Program-made: the position numbers and the translations under genes
The notes under the pieces: model-generated
What the model was told of the DNA's origin: nothing
The model's database searches: none
Seen by the model: only the letters and a program-made list of their open reading frames with translations
From: Staphylococcus pragensis
GTDB taxonomy: Bacteria > Bacillota > Bacilli > Staphylococcales > Staphylococcaceae
Direction: 5' to 3'
NCBI RefSeq assembly: GCF_004785665.1
Contig: NZ_SRPJ01000001.1
Location: forward strand, 124,001 to 188,000
Length of the DNA stretch: 64,000 nucleotides
In this document: positions 18,201-26,442 of the stretch, piece by piece
Numbering within the stretch: position 1 is the stretch's first letter
Layout of the letters: each line of letters starts with the position of its first letter

Positions 18201-19149
18201 TTCTAACAAAAAAATAGTCATATTAACTGTTATAGCGATTTGTATGGCAATTTTTTACTTATTGGTAGGTTTAGATTTCGAAATATTTGAATATCAATTT
18301 CAAAGTCGGTTGAAAAAATTTATTTTAATTTTATTAGTTGGTGGAGCGATAGGAACATCAGTGGTTATCTTCCAAGCCATCACTACTAATAGATTGTTAA
18401 CACCTTCCATTATGGGGCTTGATTCAGTATATCTATTTGTTAAAGTATTGCCAGTCTTTTTATTAAGTGAACAAGCCACTATTGTTACTAATGTTTATTT
18501 AAATTTTTTAATTACCTTGGTTGCGATGGTTTTATTTTCATTATTGTTATTTCAAGGAATATTTAAGCTCGGTAACTTTTCAGTTTATTTCATCTTATTA
18601 GTAGGTGTGATACTGGGAACGTTTTTCCGTAGTATCACGAGTTTTCTTCAACTCATAATGAATCCAGACTCTTTCCTCGCAGTTCAAAGTGCGATGTTTG
18701 CTAGTTTTGAAGCAGCCAATTCTAATTTGGTCGTAGTATCAGGAATTTTATTAATTATTTTAATTATCATTACTATTATACTTCGCCCATATTTAGACGT
18801 GCTTTTATTAGGTAAGGCGCAAGCAATTAATTTAGGTGTTTCTTATGATAAGATGACACGTATTTTACTCATTATGGTGGCTTTACTTGTATCTATCTCG
18901 ACTGCATTAATAGGACCTGTAACATTCCTTGGTTTATTAACAGTTAATTTAGCACATGAATTTATGAAAACGTATGAACATAAATATATTTTACCAGCGA
19001 CGATTTTATTTAGTTGGATTAGTTTATTTATAGCGCAATGGGTAGTTGAAAATCTGTTCGAAGCTACCTCAGAATTCAGTTTAATTGTGGACTTAGTCGG
19101 TGGTAGTTACTTTATTTACTTACTGGTTAAAAGGAGAAGTGCAAATTGA
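18190..19149 (+). CDS. sstB: Iron(III)-siderophore/catechol ABC permease SstB
   Basis: This 319-aa second FecCD permease has GGAIGTSVVIFQAITTNRLL and the GPVTFLGLLTVNLAHEFMK element near residue 240, and it forms a heterodimer with SstA. The start lies within the end of sstA and the stop overlaps the TTG start of sstC, so the three are translationally coupled. Confidence 0.9.
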   Translation: MQISSNKKIVILTVIAICMAIFYLLVGLDFEIFEYQFQSRLKKFILILLVGGAIGTSVVIFQAITTNRLLTPSIMGLDSVYLFVKVLPVFLLSEQATIVTNVYLNFLITLVAMVLFSLLLFQGIFKLGNFSVYFILLVGVILGTFFRSITSFLQLIMNPDSFLAVQSAMFASFEAANSNLVVVSGILLIILIIITIILRPYLDVLLLGKAQAINLGVSYDKMTRILLIMVALLVSISTALIGPVTFLGLLTVNLAHEFMKTYEHKYILPATILFSWISLFIAQWVVENLFEATSEFSLIVDLVGGSYFIYLLVKRRSAN

Positions 19150-19925
19150 TTCAAATTCAAAATCTCGATAAATCAATACAAAATAAGCCTATTTTAAAAG
19201 ATATTAACGTTGATATTAAAAAAGGAAGACTTACTTCTTTAATAGGGCCTAATGGTGCTGGAAAGAGTACGTTATTGTCTGCAATCAGTCGTTTATTTGA
19301 GTATGAAAAAGGGACGATTACAATAGAAGACAAGTCTGTCTTAGATTATAAAAGTGACGATTTAGCCAAGAAGTTAAGTATTTTAAAACAAACAAATCAT
19401 ACTGAAATGAATATTACTGTTGAACAATTAGTTAATTTCGGTCGCTTTCCATATTCTAAAGGCCGAATGAAAAAAGAAGACTATGAAAAAGTTGAATATG
19501 CTTTAGATCTTTTACAACTTAAAGAAATCAGAGATAGAAACATAAAAACTTTATCAGGGGGACAACGTCAACGTGCTTATATTGCTATGACGATTGCACA
19601 GGATACAGATTATATCCTACTTGATGAACCGTTAAATAATTTAGATATGAAGCATTCGGTACAAATCATGCAAACACTACGCGCATTATGTCGCGAACTA
19701 GATAAGACAATTATTATAGTACTACATGATATTAACTTTGCGTCTTGCTACTCAGATGATATTATCGCGCTTAAAGATGGGGAAATTATTAAAGCAGATA
19801 CTAAAGATAATGTTATTCAATCAGATATTCTAAAAGAATTATACGAAATGGATGTTCATATAGAAGAGATAAGAGGACAACGTATTTGTCTATATTATGA
19901 TGAAGTAACATTCGATTCAATTTAA
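19146..19925 (+). CDS. sstC: Iron(III)-siderophore/catechol ABC ATPase SstC
   Basis: The 259-aa FepC/FecE-type ATPase has Walker A (GPNGAGKSTLL), signature LSGGQRQRAYI, Walker B (YILLDEPLNNLD) and the switch His (VLHDINFA). The start codon is TTG at 19146 with AAGGAGAAG upstream and a 4-bp overlap with sstB. It powers SstAB. A 120-bp gap with a long-range inverted repeat separates it from sstD. Confidence 0.92.
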   Translation: MIQIQNLDKSIQNKPILKDINVDIKKGRLTSLIGPNGAGKSTLLSAISRLFEYEKGTITIEDKSVLDYKSDDLAKKLSILKQTNHTEMNITVEQLVNFGRFPYSKGRMKKEDYEKVEYALDLLQLKEIRDRNIKTLSGGQRQRAYIAMTIAQDTDYILLDEPLNNLDMKHSVQIMQTLRALCRELDKTIIIVLHDINFASCYSDDIIALKDGEIIKADTKDNVIQSDILKELYEMDVHIEEIRGQRICLYYDEVTFDSI

Positions 19926-19935
19926 TAAGTAAAGT

Positions 19936-20021
19936 TTAACCTCAATATTTAAAGGGGTGATGCGATCGAAGACGTTAAATCAGAGAGAAGTCTATAGATA
20001 ACTCAGCATTAAGGTTAAATT
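19936..20021 (+). promoter_or_regulatory. Long-range stem-loop between sstC and sstD
   Basis: GTTTAACCT at the left and AAGGTTAAA at the right are complementary and enclose about 70 bases. The right arm runs into TTTTATG just before the sstD ribosome site (GAAGGAG). It may be an mRNA processing or stability element separating the lipoprotein message from the permease message. Confidence 0.4.
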
Positions 20022-20045
20022 TTATGAAGGAGTCGTATTGTATAA

Positions 20046-21083
20046 ATGAAAAAAACAGTCTTATTTTTATTATTATCATTAGTTTTAGTTTTATCTGCTT
20101 GTAGTAATGGATCAAAAAATAATGATTCCAATTCTAAGAGTGAGAATAATGACTCAAAAGAAACAGTAACAATCAAAAATAACTTTGAAGCAAGCGGTAA
20201 AGAAGAAGACGGTAGTGATGCGAAAAAAGTATCTAATACTGTTAAAGTTCCTAAAAATCCTAAAAACGCTGTCGTATTAGATTATGGCGCACTAGATGTA
20301 TTAAAAGAGATGGGTGTAGCAGATAAAGTTAAAGGCTTACCTAAAGGTGAAAACAATCAGTCTTTACCTAAATTCTTAGATGAATTTAAAGATGATAAGT
20401 ACATAAATACAGGTAATTTAAAAGAGGTTAATTTTGATAAAATTGCAGAGGCGAAACCTGAAGTTATCTTTATTTCTGGAAGAACAGCTAATCAAAAAAA
20501 TCTAGATGAATTCAAAAAAGCTGCACCAAACGCTAAAATTGTCTATGTTGGTACAGAAGACAAAAATTTAGTTGACGATATGAAGAAAAATACAGAGAAC
20601 TTAGGAAAAATCTATGATAAAGAAGATAAAGCAAAAGAAATTAACAAAGATTTAGATGAGAAAATCTCTGAGATGAAAGACAAAACTAAAGACTTTAATA
20701 AAAAAGTAATGTATTTATTAGTAAATGAAGGTGAATTATCTACTTACGGACCAAATGGACGTTTTGGTGATTTAGTATTTAATACATTAGGATTTAAACC
20801 AGCTGATAAAAATGTAAGCGATAGTCCACACGGTCAAAATGTTAATAATGAATATATCACTAAACAAAATCCAGATGTTATTTTAGCAATGGACCGTGGT
20901 TCAGTTGTTGGTGGCAAATCAACTACTAAACAAGTCTTAAAAAATAATGTCATTAAGAATGTGAACGCTATTAAAAATAATGAAGTATATGAATTAGATC
21001 CTAAATTATGGTACTTCGCTTCAGGTTCTTCAACAACAACTGTTAAACAAATTGAAGAATTAGAAAAAGTAGTGGATAAATAA
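20046..21083 (+). CDS. sstD: Iron-binding lipoprotein SstD
   Basis: This 345-aa class III (FhuD/CeuE-like) substrate-binding lipoprotein has a hydrophobic signal with lipobox LSAC (Cys near residue 19). A short charged linker follows, then the two-lobed binding domain (VVLDYGALDVLKEMGV, GPNGRFGDLVFNTLGF, AMDRGSVVGG). It delivers ferric-catechol ligands to SstAB. GAAGGAG lies upstream with slightly long spacing. It ends at a strong terminator, after which a close paralogue starts with its own Fur box. Confidence 0.93.
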   Translation: MKKTVLFLLLSLVLVLSACSNGSKNNDSNSKSENNDSKETVTIKNNFEASGKEEDGSDAKKVSNTVKVPKNPKNAVVLDYGALDVLKEMGVADKVKGLPKGENNQSLPKFLDEFKDDKYINTGNLKEVNFDKIAEAKPEVIFISGRTANQKNLDEFKKAAPNAKIVYVGTEDKNLVDDMKKNTENLGKIYDKEDKAKEINKDLDEKISEMKDKTKDFNKKVMYLLVNEGELSTYGPNGRFGDLVFNTLGFKPADKNVSDSPHGQNVNNEYITKQNPDVILAMDRGSVVGGKSTTKQVLKNNVIKNVNAIKNNEVYELDPKLWYFASGSSTTTVKQIEELEKVVDK

Positions 21084-21096
21084 TACTAGTTAGAAG

Positions 21097-21127
21097 AGGC
21101 TTCGTCATTAAAGACGAAGCTTTTTTG
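21097..21127 (+). terminator. Terminator after sstD
   Basis: GGCTTCGTC and GACGAAGC form the stem, followed by TTTTTT. It separates sstD from the second lipoprotein gene. Confidence 0.9.
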
Positions 21128-21195
21128 TTATAGAAAACTTCAAAATAATATATTGCTAAACACTTTATAATAAAGTAATATATTATTAATGATAT

Positions 21196-21210
21196 TGATA
21201 ATCATTATCA
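21196..21210. promoter_or_regulatory. Fur box upstream of second sstD-like gene
   Basis: TGATAATCATTATCA is identical to the 7-1-7 palindrome before sstA. It is 30 bp before the start codon of the 21240 gene, showing that this gene is a separate iron-regulated unit. Confidence 0.92.
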
Positions 21211-21239
21211 TTAATATACATCGAAGGGGTTTTACATCT

Positions 21240-22277
21240 ATGAAGAAGTTGATTTTATTTATATTATTAAGTTTTGTCTTAGTATTAACAGCATGTGGCA
21301 AAGATTCTGATAGTAAGAATAACGAATCTAAAAATAATGATAGTAAACAAACAGTTAAAATAGAGAATAATTACAAAACGCGTGGAGAGAAAAAAGATGG
21401 TAGTGATGCTAAGGTAGTCAAAGAAACAGTGGAAGTACCTAAAAATCCTAAGCGTGCAATAGTTTTTGATTATGGCGCTGTTGATATTTTAAAAGCATTT
21501 GGTGTCCAAGACCAAATTAAAGGTTTACCTAAAGGTGAAAAAATTTCTACACTCCCTAATTTTCTAAGTGAATTTAAAGATGACAAATATATCAATACAG
21601 GTAACATGATTCAAATTAACTTTGATAAAGTCGCTAAAGCCAAACCTGATGTCATTTATATTTCTAATAGAACAGCTACCCAAAAAAATATTGATGAATT
21701 GAAAAAAGCTGTTCCTAATGCTGCTATCCTTTACGTTGGTTCAACTGAAAAAAATTATCTTGATGATATGAGAAGAGTAACAACTAACTTAGGTAAAATA
21801 TATGGTAAAGAAGATAAAGCTAAAGCATTAAAGGATGAGTTAGATAAAAAAATTGCAGATACAAAAGCTAGAGCCCAAAAAGCTGATAAGTCTACCATGT
21901 ATCTATTAGTAAATGAAGGTGAATTATCTACATTTGGTCCTGGGGGACGTTTCGGTGATTTAGTATTTGATACGTTAGGTTTTAAACCTGCAGATAAACA
22001 TGTTAAAGCGAGTCCGCATGGTCAAAATATTAGTAATGAATATATCACTAATAAAGATCCAGATATCATCTTAGCAATGGATAGAGGACAAGTAGTAAGT
22101 GGTAAATCATCTGCGAAACAAACACTGGCCAATAATGTTATTAAAGATGTAAAAGCGATTAAAGCTAGTAATGTTTTTGAATTAGATCCTAGATTATGGT
22201 ACTTCAGTGCGGGATCAACATCTACAACTATAAAACAAATTGATGAATTAAATAAAGTATTAGATAAAGTAAAATAA
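21240..22277 (+). CDS. SstD-like iron-binding lipoprotein, tandem paralogue
   Basis: The 345-aa protein aligns without large gaps to SstD immediately upstream. Shared stretches include LVNEGELST, GRFGDLVF and NEYIT. The signal peptide ends in the lipobox LTAC. I use the ATG at 21240 (AAGGGG ten bases upstream). The longer frame from 21189 would run through the Fur box and adds an Ile-rich stretch with no signal-peptide logic. It probably uses the SstABC permease with a different or wider set of ferric ligands. It has its own Fur box and terminator. Confidence 0.9.
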   Translation: MKKLILFILLSFVLVLTACGKDSDSKNNESKNNDSKQTVKIENNYKTRGEKKDGSDAKVVKETVEVPKNPKRAIVFDYGAVDILKAFGVQDQIKGLPKGEKISTLPNFLSEFKDDKYINTGNMIQINFDKVAKAKPDVIYISNRTATQKNIDELKKAVPNAAILYVGSTEKNYLDDMRRVTTNLGKIYGKEDKAKALKDELDKKIADTKARAQKADKSTMYLLVNEGELSTFGPGGRFGDLVFDTLGFKPADKHVKASPHGQNISNEYITNKDPDIILAMDRGQVVSGKSSAKQTLANNVIKDVKAIKASNVFELDPRLWYFSAGSTSTTIKQIDELNKVLDKVK

Positions 22278-22287
22278 AAAAAATTAA

Positions 22288-22321
22288 AGAGGCTGAGACA
22301 AAATAAAATGTCTCAGCCTTT
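22288..22321 (+). terminator. Terminator after sstD paralogue
   Basis: AGGCTGAGACA and TGTCTCAGCCT form a perfect stem with an 8-nt A/T loop, then TT. The same kind of GAGGCTGAGACA hairpin is common before staphylococcal intergenic repeats. Confidence 0.85.
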
Positions 22322-22500
22322 ACTAATATATTGGCAGTAGCTGACTGGTTTGAAAATGCGCTTCAATTAAGCTTTTTTCAAATCTAGTCATCCTTGCCGG
22401 GGAGCGGGGCCCCAGCACAGAGAATTTCATTAAGAAATTCCACTAATAAAGCAAGCTAGGGTTAGACGACGAAATTTATTTAATTTCTGTCCCACTCCCT
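22322..22500. repeat. Staphylococcal intergenic repeat with STAR-like core
   Basis: This gene-free stretch contains a hairpin region (GAAAATGCGCTTCAATTAAG, then CTTTTTTCAAATCTAGTC) and a GC-rich core GAGCGGGGCCCCAGCACAGA. It ends in AATTTCTGTCCCACTCCCTT. The core resembles the reverse complement of the STAR element signature (GGGGCCCCAACA) with one change. The end resembles the widely repeated GGGAGTGGGACAGAAAT module. On the minus strand it follows the CHY-zinc-finger gene. Confidence 0.6.
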
Positions 22501-22505
22501 TATTT

Positions 22506-22820
22506 TCATAATTCAAAGTATAAATGATAGTGGAATTTGCAACGGGTATTAAAATGAGCGTTACAATTTGGACAAACCTCAGTCATCATATAATCTTGTA
22601 TGGACAGTTCATGTTTACACACGCCACACATAATAGCTTTGGTTTGAAATTCTTTTTCCGGCCATCGTTTAATGGCATGAGATTCATGTTCATTATGACA
22701 TTGATAGCAAGGATAATATTTATCGCAACACTTAAATTTAATCGCTACGACATCCAAGAATGTATGATAATGCACACAACGTGTTTCTTCATCTACAAGT
22801 GAACCATATACATGAGGCAT
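22506..22820 (-). CDS. CHY-type zinc finger protein
   Basis: The 104-aa protein is rich in Cys/His pairs: CVHYH, KCCDKYYPCYQCHNEHESH, CGVCKHELS, CPNCNAHFNTRC. This is the CHY zinc finger pattern and suggests several bound zinc ions. The cellular role in bacteria is unknown. The ATG has AAGGAGA upstream. It lies 39 bp downstream of murB on the same strand, so it is probably its operon partner. Confidence 0.82.
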   Translation of the reverse strand: MPHVYGSLVDEETRCVHYHTFLDVVAIKFKCCDKYYPCYQCHNEHESHAIKRWPEKEFQTKAIMCGVCKHELSIQDYMMTEVCPNCNAHFNTRCKFHYHLYFEL

Positions 22821-22859
22821 TATATATCGTCTCCTTACTTTGAAAAAGAATAATTTAAA

Positions 22860-23783
22860 TTATTCTTCTGGATGGTCGCCGATAATTCTTACTTCTCGGT
22901 GAAGTTCGACATCAAATTTTTCTTTTACAACATTTTGAACATGATGAATTAAATCTTCGTAATCTGTAGCAGTTCCATTATCTACATTAACCATAAAACC
23001 AGCATGTTTTTTTGAAACTTCTACACCACCGATACGATATCCTTGTAAATCTGAGTCTTGTATTAATTTACCAGCGAAGTGACCAGGAGGTCTCTGGAAT
23101 ACACTACCACAAGAAGGGTATTCAAGTGGTTGTTTAGTTTCACGACGTTCTGTTAAATCATCCATAGTAGCTTGAATTTCATCTAATTTGCCAGGAGCTA
23201 AACTAAATGCAGCTTCAAGGACTACAAGATGTTTTCTTTGAACGATACTATTACGATAATCTAATTCTAATTCTTGATTAGTAAGTTGTAATAAGTCTCC
23301 ATGTTCATTCACACATAAAGCGTAGTCGATACAATCTTTCACTTCGCCACCGTATGCGCCTGCATTCATATAAACAGCGCCACCAACTGAACCTGGAATA
23401 CCACAAGCAAATTCTAATCCAGTTAGTACGTGGTCTCTTGCAGCACGTGACACATCGATAATAGCCGCACCGCTACCAGCGATAATTGCATTATCAGAGA
23501 CATTAATATGATCAAGTGATAATAAGCTAATGACTATTCCACGAATACCGCCCTCACGAATAATGATATTAGAACCGTTTCCTAAATACGTTACGGGGAT
23601 ATCTTTCTCTTGAGCATAGCGTACAATAGTTTGAACATGCTCATTTTTGGTAGGAGATAAATAGAAATCAGCGTTACCGCCAGTTTCAGTATATGTATAA
23701 CGTTTTAAAGGCTCATCGACTTTAATAATATCTTCAGGTATTAAGGATTTTAAATCTTTTAAGATGTCATCTTTGTTTAACAT
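22860..23783 (-). CDS. murB: UDP-N-acetylenolpyruvoylglucosamine reductase MurB
   Basis: MurB reduces UDP-GlcNAc-enolpyruvate to UDP-MurNAc with NADPH and FAD. The 307-aa type IIb protein shows the FAD loop ([20 protein letters not shown]), the [15 protein letters not shown] motif, the catalytic Ser region ([10 protein letters not shown]) and the C-terminal Glu region. AAAGGA lies upstream of the ATG. It is cytoplasmic and the second committed step to peptidoglycan. Confidence 0.96.
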   Translation of the reverse strand: MLNKDDILKDLKSLIPEDIIKVDEPLKRYTYTETGGNADFYLSPTKNEHVQTIVRYAQEKDIPVTYLGNGSNIIIREGGIRGIVISLLSLDHINVSDNAIIAGSGAAIIDVSRAARDHVLTGLEFACGIPGSVGGAVYMNAGAYGGEVKDCIDYALCVNEHGDLLQLTNQELELDYRNSIVQRKHLVVLEAAFSLAPGKLDEIQATMDDLTERRETKQPLEYPSCGSVFQRPPGHFAGKLIQDSDLQGYRIGGVEVSKKHAGFMVNVDNGTATDYEDLIHHVQNVVKEKFDVELHREVRIIGDHPEE

Positions 23784-23941
23784 AAGTACATCCTTTCTTT
23801 TCTTCTGTACTATAATCTCTTCCTTATTATATCAACTTTAAATCTTATTTGCTAAATGAGAGATAATTAAATAAGGACATATTATGTCACATATTCCCAT
23901 TTTAAATGGCATTCGGATAATATTTTGTAATTTTTTCAATT

Positions 23942-24457
23942 TTATAGTTTTTTGTATAAATTTTCGAAGTATTTTTGTTTTTGATTTTCATAAGTTCTTA
24001 TATGATTGACGTGTTGAATCATAGCTTTCTTTTTTTCTGAAAATTGAAGCGCCAAGTCTTGCTTTGAAGCGAGTGCCTCATCTACAGCTAAATATTGTTC
24101 AAATAAAGATGTATTCATTTGAACAATATGAAGGCGTATCGTTTGTTTTAAATCAATCATATTATTGAAGTGAGCCATCATTACTTTTTTCTTGTATGGA
24201 TGATGCAAACGATAAAATCCTACGTAATTCAATCGTTTTTCATCTAAAGAAGTAATGTCATGTAAATTATTAACGCCGACTAAAATATCTAATATGGGTT
24301 CAGTAGCATAATTAAAATGCTTTGTTCCACCAATATGTTGGGTAAACTGAACTGGAGAATCTAATAAATCAAAGAGTAATTTTTTAGTATCCTGATATAG
24401 TGCTTCATAATATTGTTTAGATGAATTGTCGACAAATGGTTGGACGGTTGAATACAT
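23942..24457 (-). CDS. GrpB-like (UPF0157) nucleotidyltransferase-fold protein
   Basis: The 171-aa protein has a GGTKHFNYATEPILDILVGV segment that resembles the GrpB family GST...KPIIDIxVGV core, and a later HLHxVQM-like stretch (RLHIVQMN). The fold suggests a nucleotidyltransferase, and the function is unknown. I start at the ATG 24457 because AAGGAGA lies six bases upstream. A TTG at 24472 would begin inside that ribosome site. Confidence 0.65.
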   Translation of the reverse strand: MYSTVQPFVDNSSKQYYEALYQDTKKLLFDLLDSPVQFTQHIGGTKHFNYATEPILDILVGVNNLHDITSLDEKRLNYVGFYRLHHPYKKKVMMAHFNNMIDLKQTIRLHIVQMNTSLFEQYLAVDEALASKQDLALQFSEKKKAMIQHVNHIRTYENQKQKYFENLYKKL

Positions 24458-24568
24458 GAGAATCTCCTTCAAATGAGTAATTATTTTGCAAATTCTGGAA
24501 TACTATAACATAAATAATTTTCAATATAAATAGCTTTAGGTATAATACGTGGTGATAGGAGTGCAGAT

Positions 24569-25444
24569 ATGAAAAAAATAGCAATTCTTTCGATAATCAT
24601 AATATTTGGAGTAGTTCTATCGTCATGTGGAACGCAACATAACGCAGATTTAAAAAACTTTACTCATCATTTAGATAAAGTTGAAGAAAAGAAAAAAGAT
24701 GTTGAAACAGTCATGGATAAAATTCATTTAACAAAACTTAATGAATTAAGTAAAACAGATATTACCGATAAAAATAAACAAGAATTTAAAGTGCTACAAA
24801 AAGACATTAATAACCATTTAGTGCCTACATTTAAAAAATATGATAAAGAAGCTAAGCAATTACCAGCTAAAACTTCTGAAATAAAAGATTTAAAGCAGAA
24901 ATATTTAAATAATGTTAGCCAAGAAAGAAAAGGAATTAATGATATAAAAACGTTTGTCGATTTATGTAATCAGTCAATTAATGCCAATGAGAATATATTA
25001 GATTATACGAAATCATTTGAAACGAATCGTTCTCAAGTAGAAACAGCTATTAAAAAATCTAGCAATCAAGATGACGCAAATCAATTAACTACTAAAATTG
25101 AATATAATAATAAACAATTGCAACAAACAGCACAAAAATATTTAGAAAATGACAAGTTTGATTCAAAGCAAGCCATCGAAAAACACATTAAGCCATTAAT
25201 TGAAAAACAAATAACTGATCTTAATCAAACTAATATTACAGATAGTAATGTTAATGAAGCGCGCAAAAATGCCATTGAGATGTACTACAATCTGTTAAAC
25301 TATTATGATACGCGTGAAAAAACAATTGAAATAGAGAAAAAACTTTCTAAAATAGATGTTGAAAAGTTGCCGAAAATGGGTAAAGAGTTAAATAAACAAA
25401 ACAATGATTTTGAAAAAGCATTCAAGCGTATAAAAGAAAAATAA
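24569..25444 (+). CDS. EMYY motif lipoprotein
   Basis: This is a 291-aa secreted lipoprotein, with a hydrophobic N terminus and lipobox LSSC. The mature part is Lys/Asn/Gln-rich and helical, with long charged coiled-coil-like stretches. The motif EMYYNLL sits near residue 236, which names this staphylococcal family. No enzymatic motif is visible and the function is unknown. GATAGGAGTG lies upstream of the ATG. It diverges from the GrpB-like gene. Confidence 0.8.
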   Translation: MKKIAILSIIIIFGVVLSSCGTQHNADLKNFTHHLDKVEEKKKDVETVMDKIHLTKLNELSKTDITDKNKQEFKVLQKDINNHLVPTFKKYDKEAKQLPAKTSEIKDLKQKYLNNVSQERKGINDIKTFVDLCNQSINANENILDYTKSFETNRSQVETAIKKSSNQDDANQLTTKIEYNNKQLQQTAQKYLENDKFDSKQAIEKHIKPLIEKQITDLNQTNITDSNVNEARKNAIEMYYNLLNYYDTREKTIEIEKKLSKIDVEKLPKMGKELNKQNNDFEKAFKRIKEK

Positions 25445-25523
25445 CATTGGAAATATGAGATTATAAACGTTATTATGTGCTTATAATCTTTAAAATCTTA
25501 TATTAAAAAATTAAAATTTTTGG

Positions 25524-25552
25524 TTAACAATAGAGAATGAAATGTGTATAAT
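25524..25552 (+). promoter_or_regulatory. Promoter of ytxJ/brxC
   Basis: TTAACA (25524-25529), 17 bp, then TATAAT (25547-25552), about 75 bp before the start codon. Confidence 0.6.
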
Positions 25553-25626
25553 TGTACCCATTGAGTAGTTTATAATGATTATAAATAATAGGAATATGGG
25601 CATAAATAATTTTAGAGGTGAATAGA

Positions 25627-25947
25627 ATGGCTATAAAGCTGAGTTCGATTGACCAGTTTGAACAAGTACTAGAAGAAAATAAATATGTATTTGTATTAAA
25701 ACATAGTGATACTTGTCCAATCTCAGCAGATGCATTTGATCAATTTAATAAGTTTTTATATGAAAGAGACATGGATGGCTATTATTTAGTTGTCCAAGAA
25801 GAAAGAAAGCTTTCTGATTATATTGCTGACAAAACGAATGTAAAACATGAATCTCCCCAAGCATTCTACTTTGTAGAAGGGGAAGCTACATGGAATGCAA
25901 GTCATAGTGATATCAATGTATCTTCGTTAGCTCAAGCTGAAGAGTAA
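25627..25947 (+). CDS. brxC: Monothiol bacilliredoxin BrxC (YtxJ family)
   Basis: This small thioredoxin-fold protein of 106 aa has the monothiol site TCPIS (KHSDTCPISADAF, near residue 30) diagnostic of YtxJ/BrxC. It removes bacillithiol from S-bacillithiolated proteins in the cytoplasm. I choose the ATG at 25627, with AGAGGTG upstream, over the GTG at 25618, which overlaps that site. It is a single gene with its own promoter and terminator. Confidence 0.85.
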   Translation: MAIKLSSIDQFEQVLEENKYVFVLKHSDTCPISADAFDQFNKFLYERDMDGYYLVVQEERKLSDYIADKTNVKHESPQAFYFVEGEATWNASHSDINVSSLAQAEE

Positions 25948-25993
25948 TATAAACTAAATACAAATTTTTTTGGGGATATTATTCCTAGGTAAA

Positions 25994-26039
25994 AAGCCAG
26001 TAAATGATTTTTTATAATTTCATTTACTGGCTTTTTTAT
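25994..26039 (+). terminator. Terminator after brxC
   Basis: GCCAGTAAATGA and TCATTTACTGGC form a perfect 12-bp stem followed by TTTTTT. Confidence 0.9.
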
Positions 26040-26101
26040 TTGCAATTTTTCGTGTTGTTGGCTCGCTAGTTTATGAGAACGAGCCTTGGTCATGTAAAGT
26101 A

Positions 26102-26230
26102 GTTCTTAGATAGGTATTTACTCGTTTAAGTTGTTTCGCTTTCCAGGGGTGCTGTCTCAGCCTGTAGTCTTCGACTAGCACTGCTCCCCTAGGAGTCTAC
26201 ACAACTCCACTTCGTAATCTATCTTAGAAC
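26102..26230. repeat. Structured GC-rich intergenic repeat
   Basis: The element is bounded by inverted arms GTTCTTAGATAG (26102-26113) and CTATCTTAGAAC (26219-26230). Inside are a nested AGGGG...CCCCT stem and a small TAGTC-TTC-GACTA hairpin. It is much more GC-rich than its surroundings and has no open frame. It looks like a mobile or amplified intergenic element or a structured RNA. Copy number cannot be seen from one window. Confidence 0.6.
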
Positions 26231-26442
26231 GCTTTACGCAAGTGTGAAAACACTTACTTTCAATTAAGAGTTACGTAATGTTACTCATTATCTACATAAA
26301 ATTTTCAAATGTATTAAAGCATTTCATTTTGTTTCATTAGTAAAAGTGAAGGCAACACATGTATAATGTGAAAGTGAAGTTAAAATAATAAAGTGTATAT
26401 TATTTTCAGATAATAGGAAAAGTGGCAAGAGGTGATTAAAGG

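Noticed and set aside
19956..20000. 13-codon frame after AAGGGGTG between sstC and sstD
   Set aside because: The ribosome site touches the ATG, leaving no spacing. It is too short to support.
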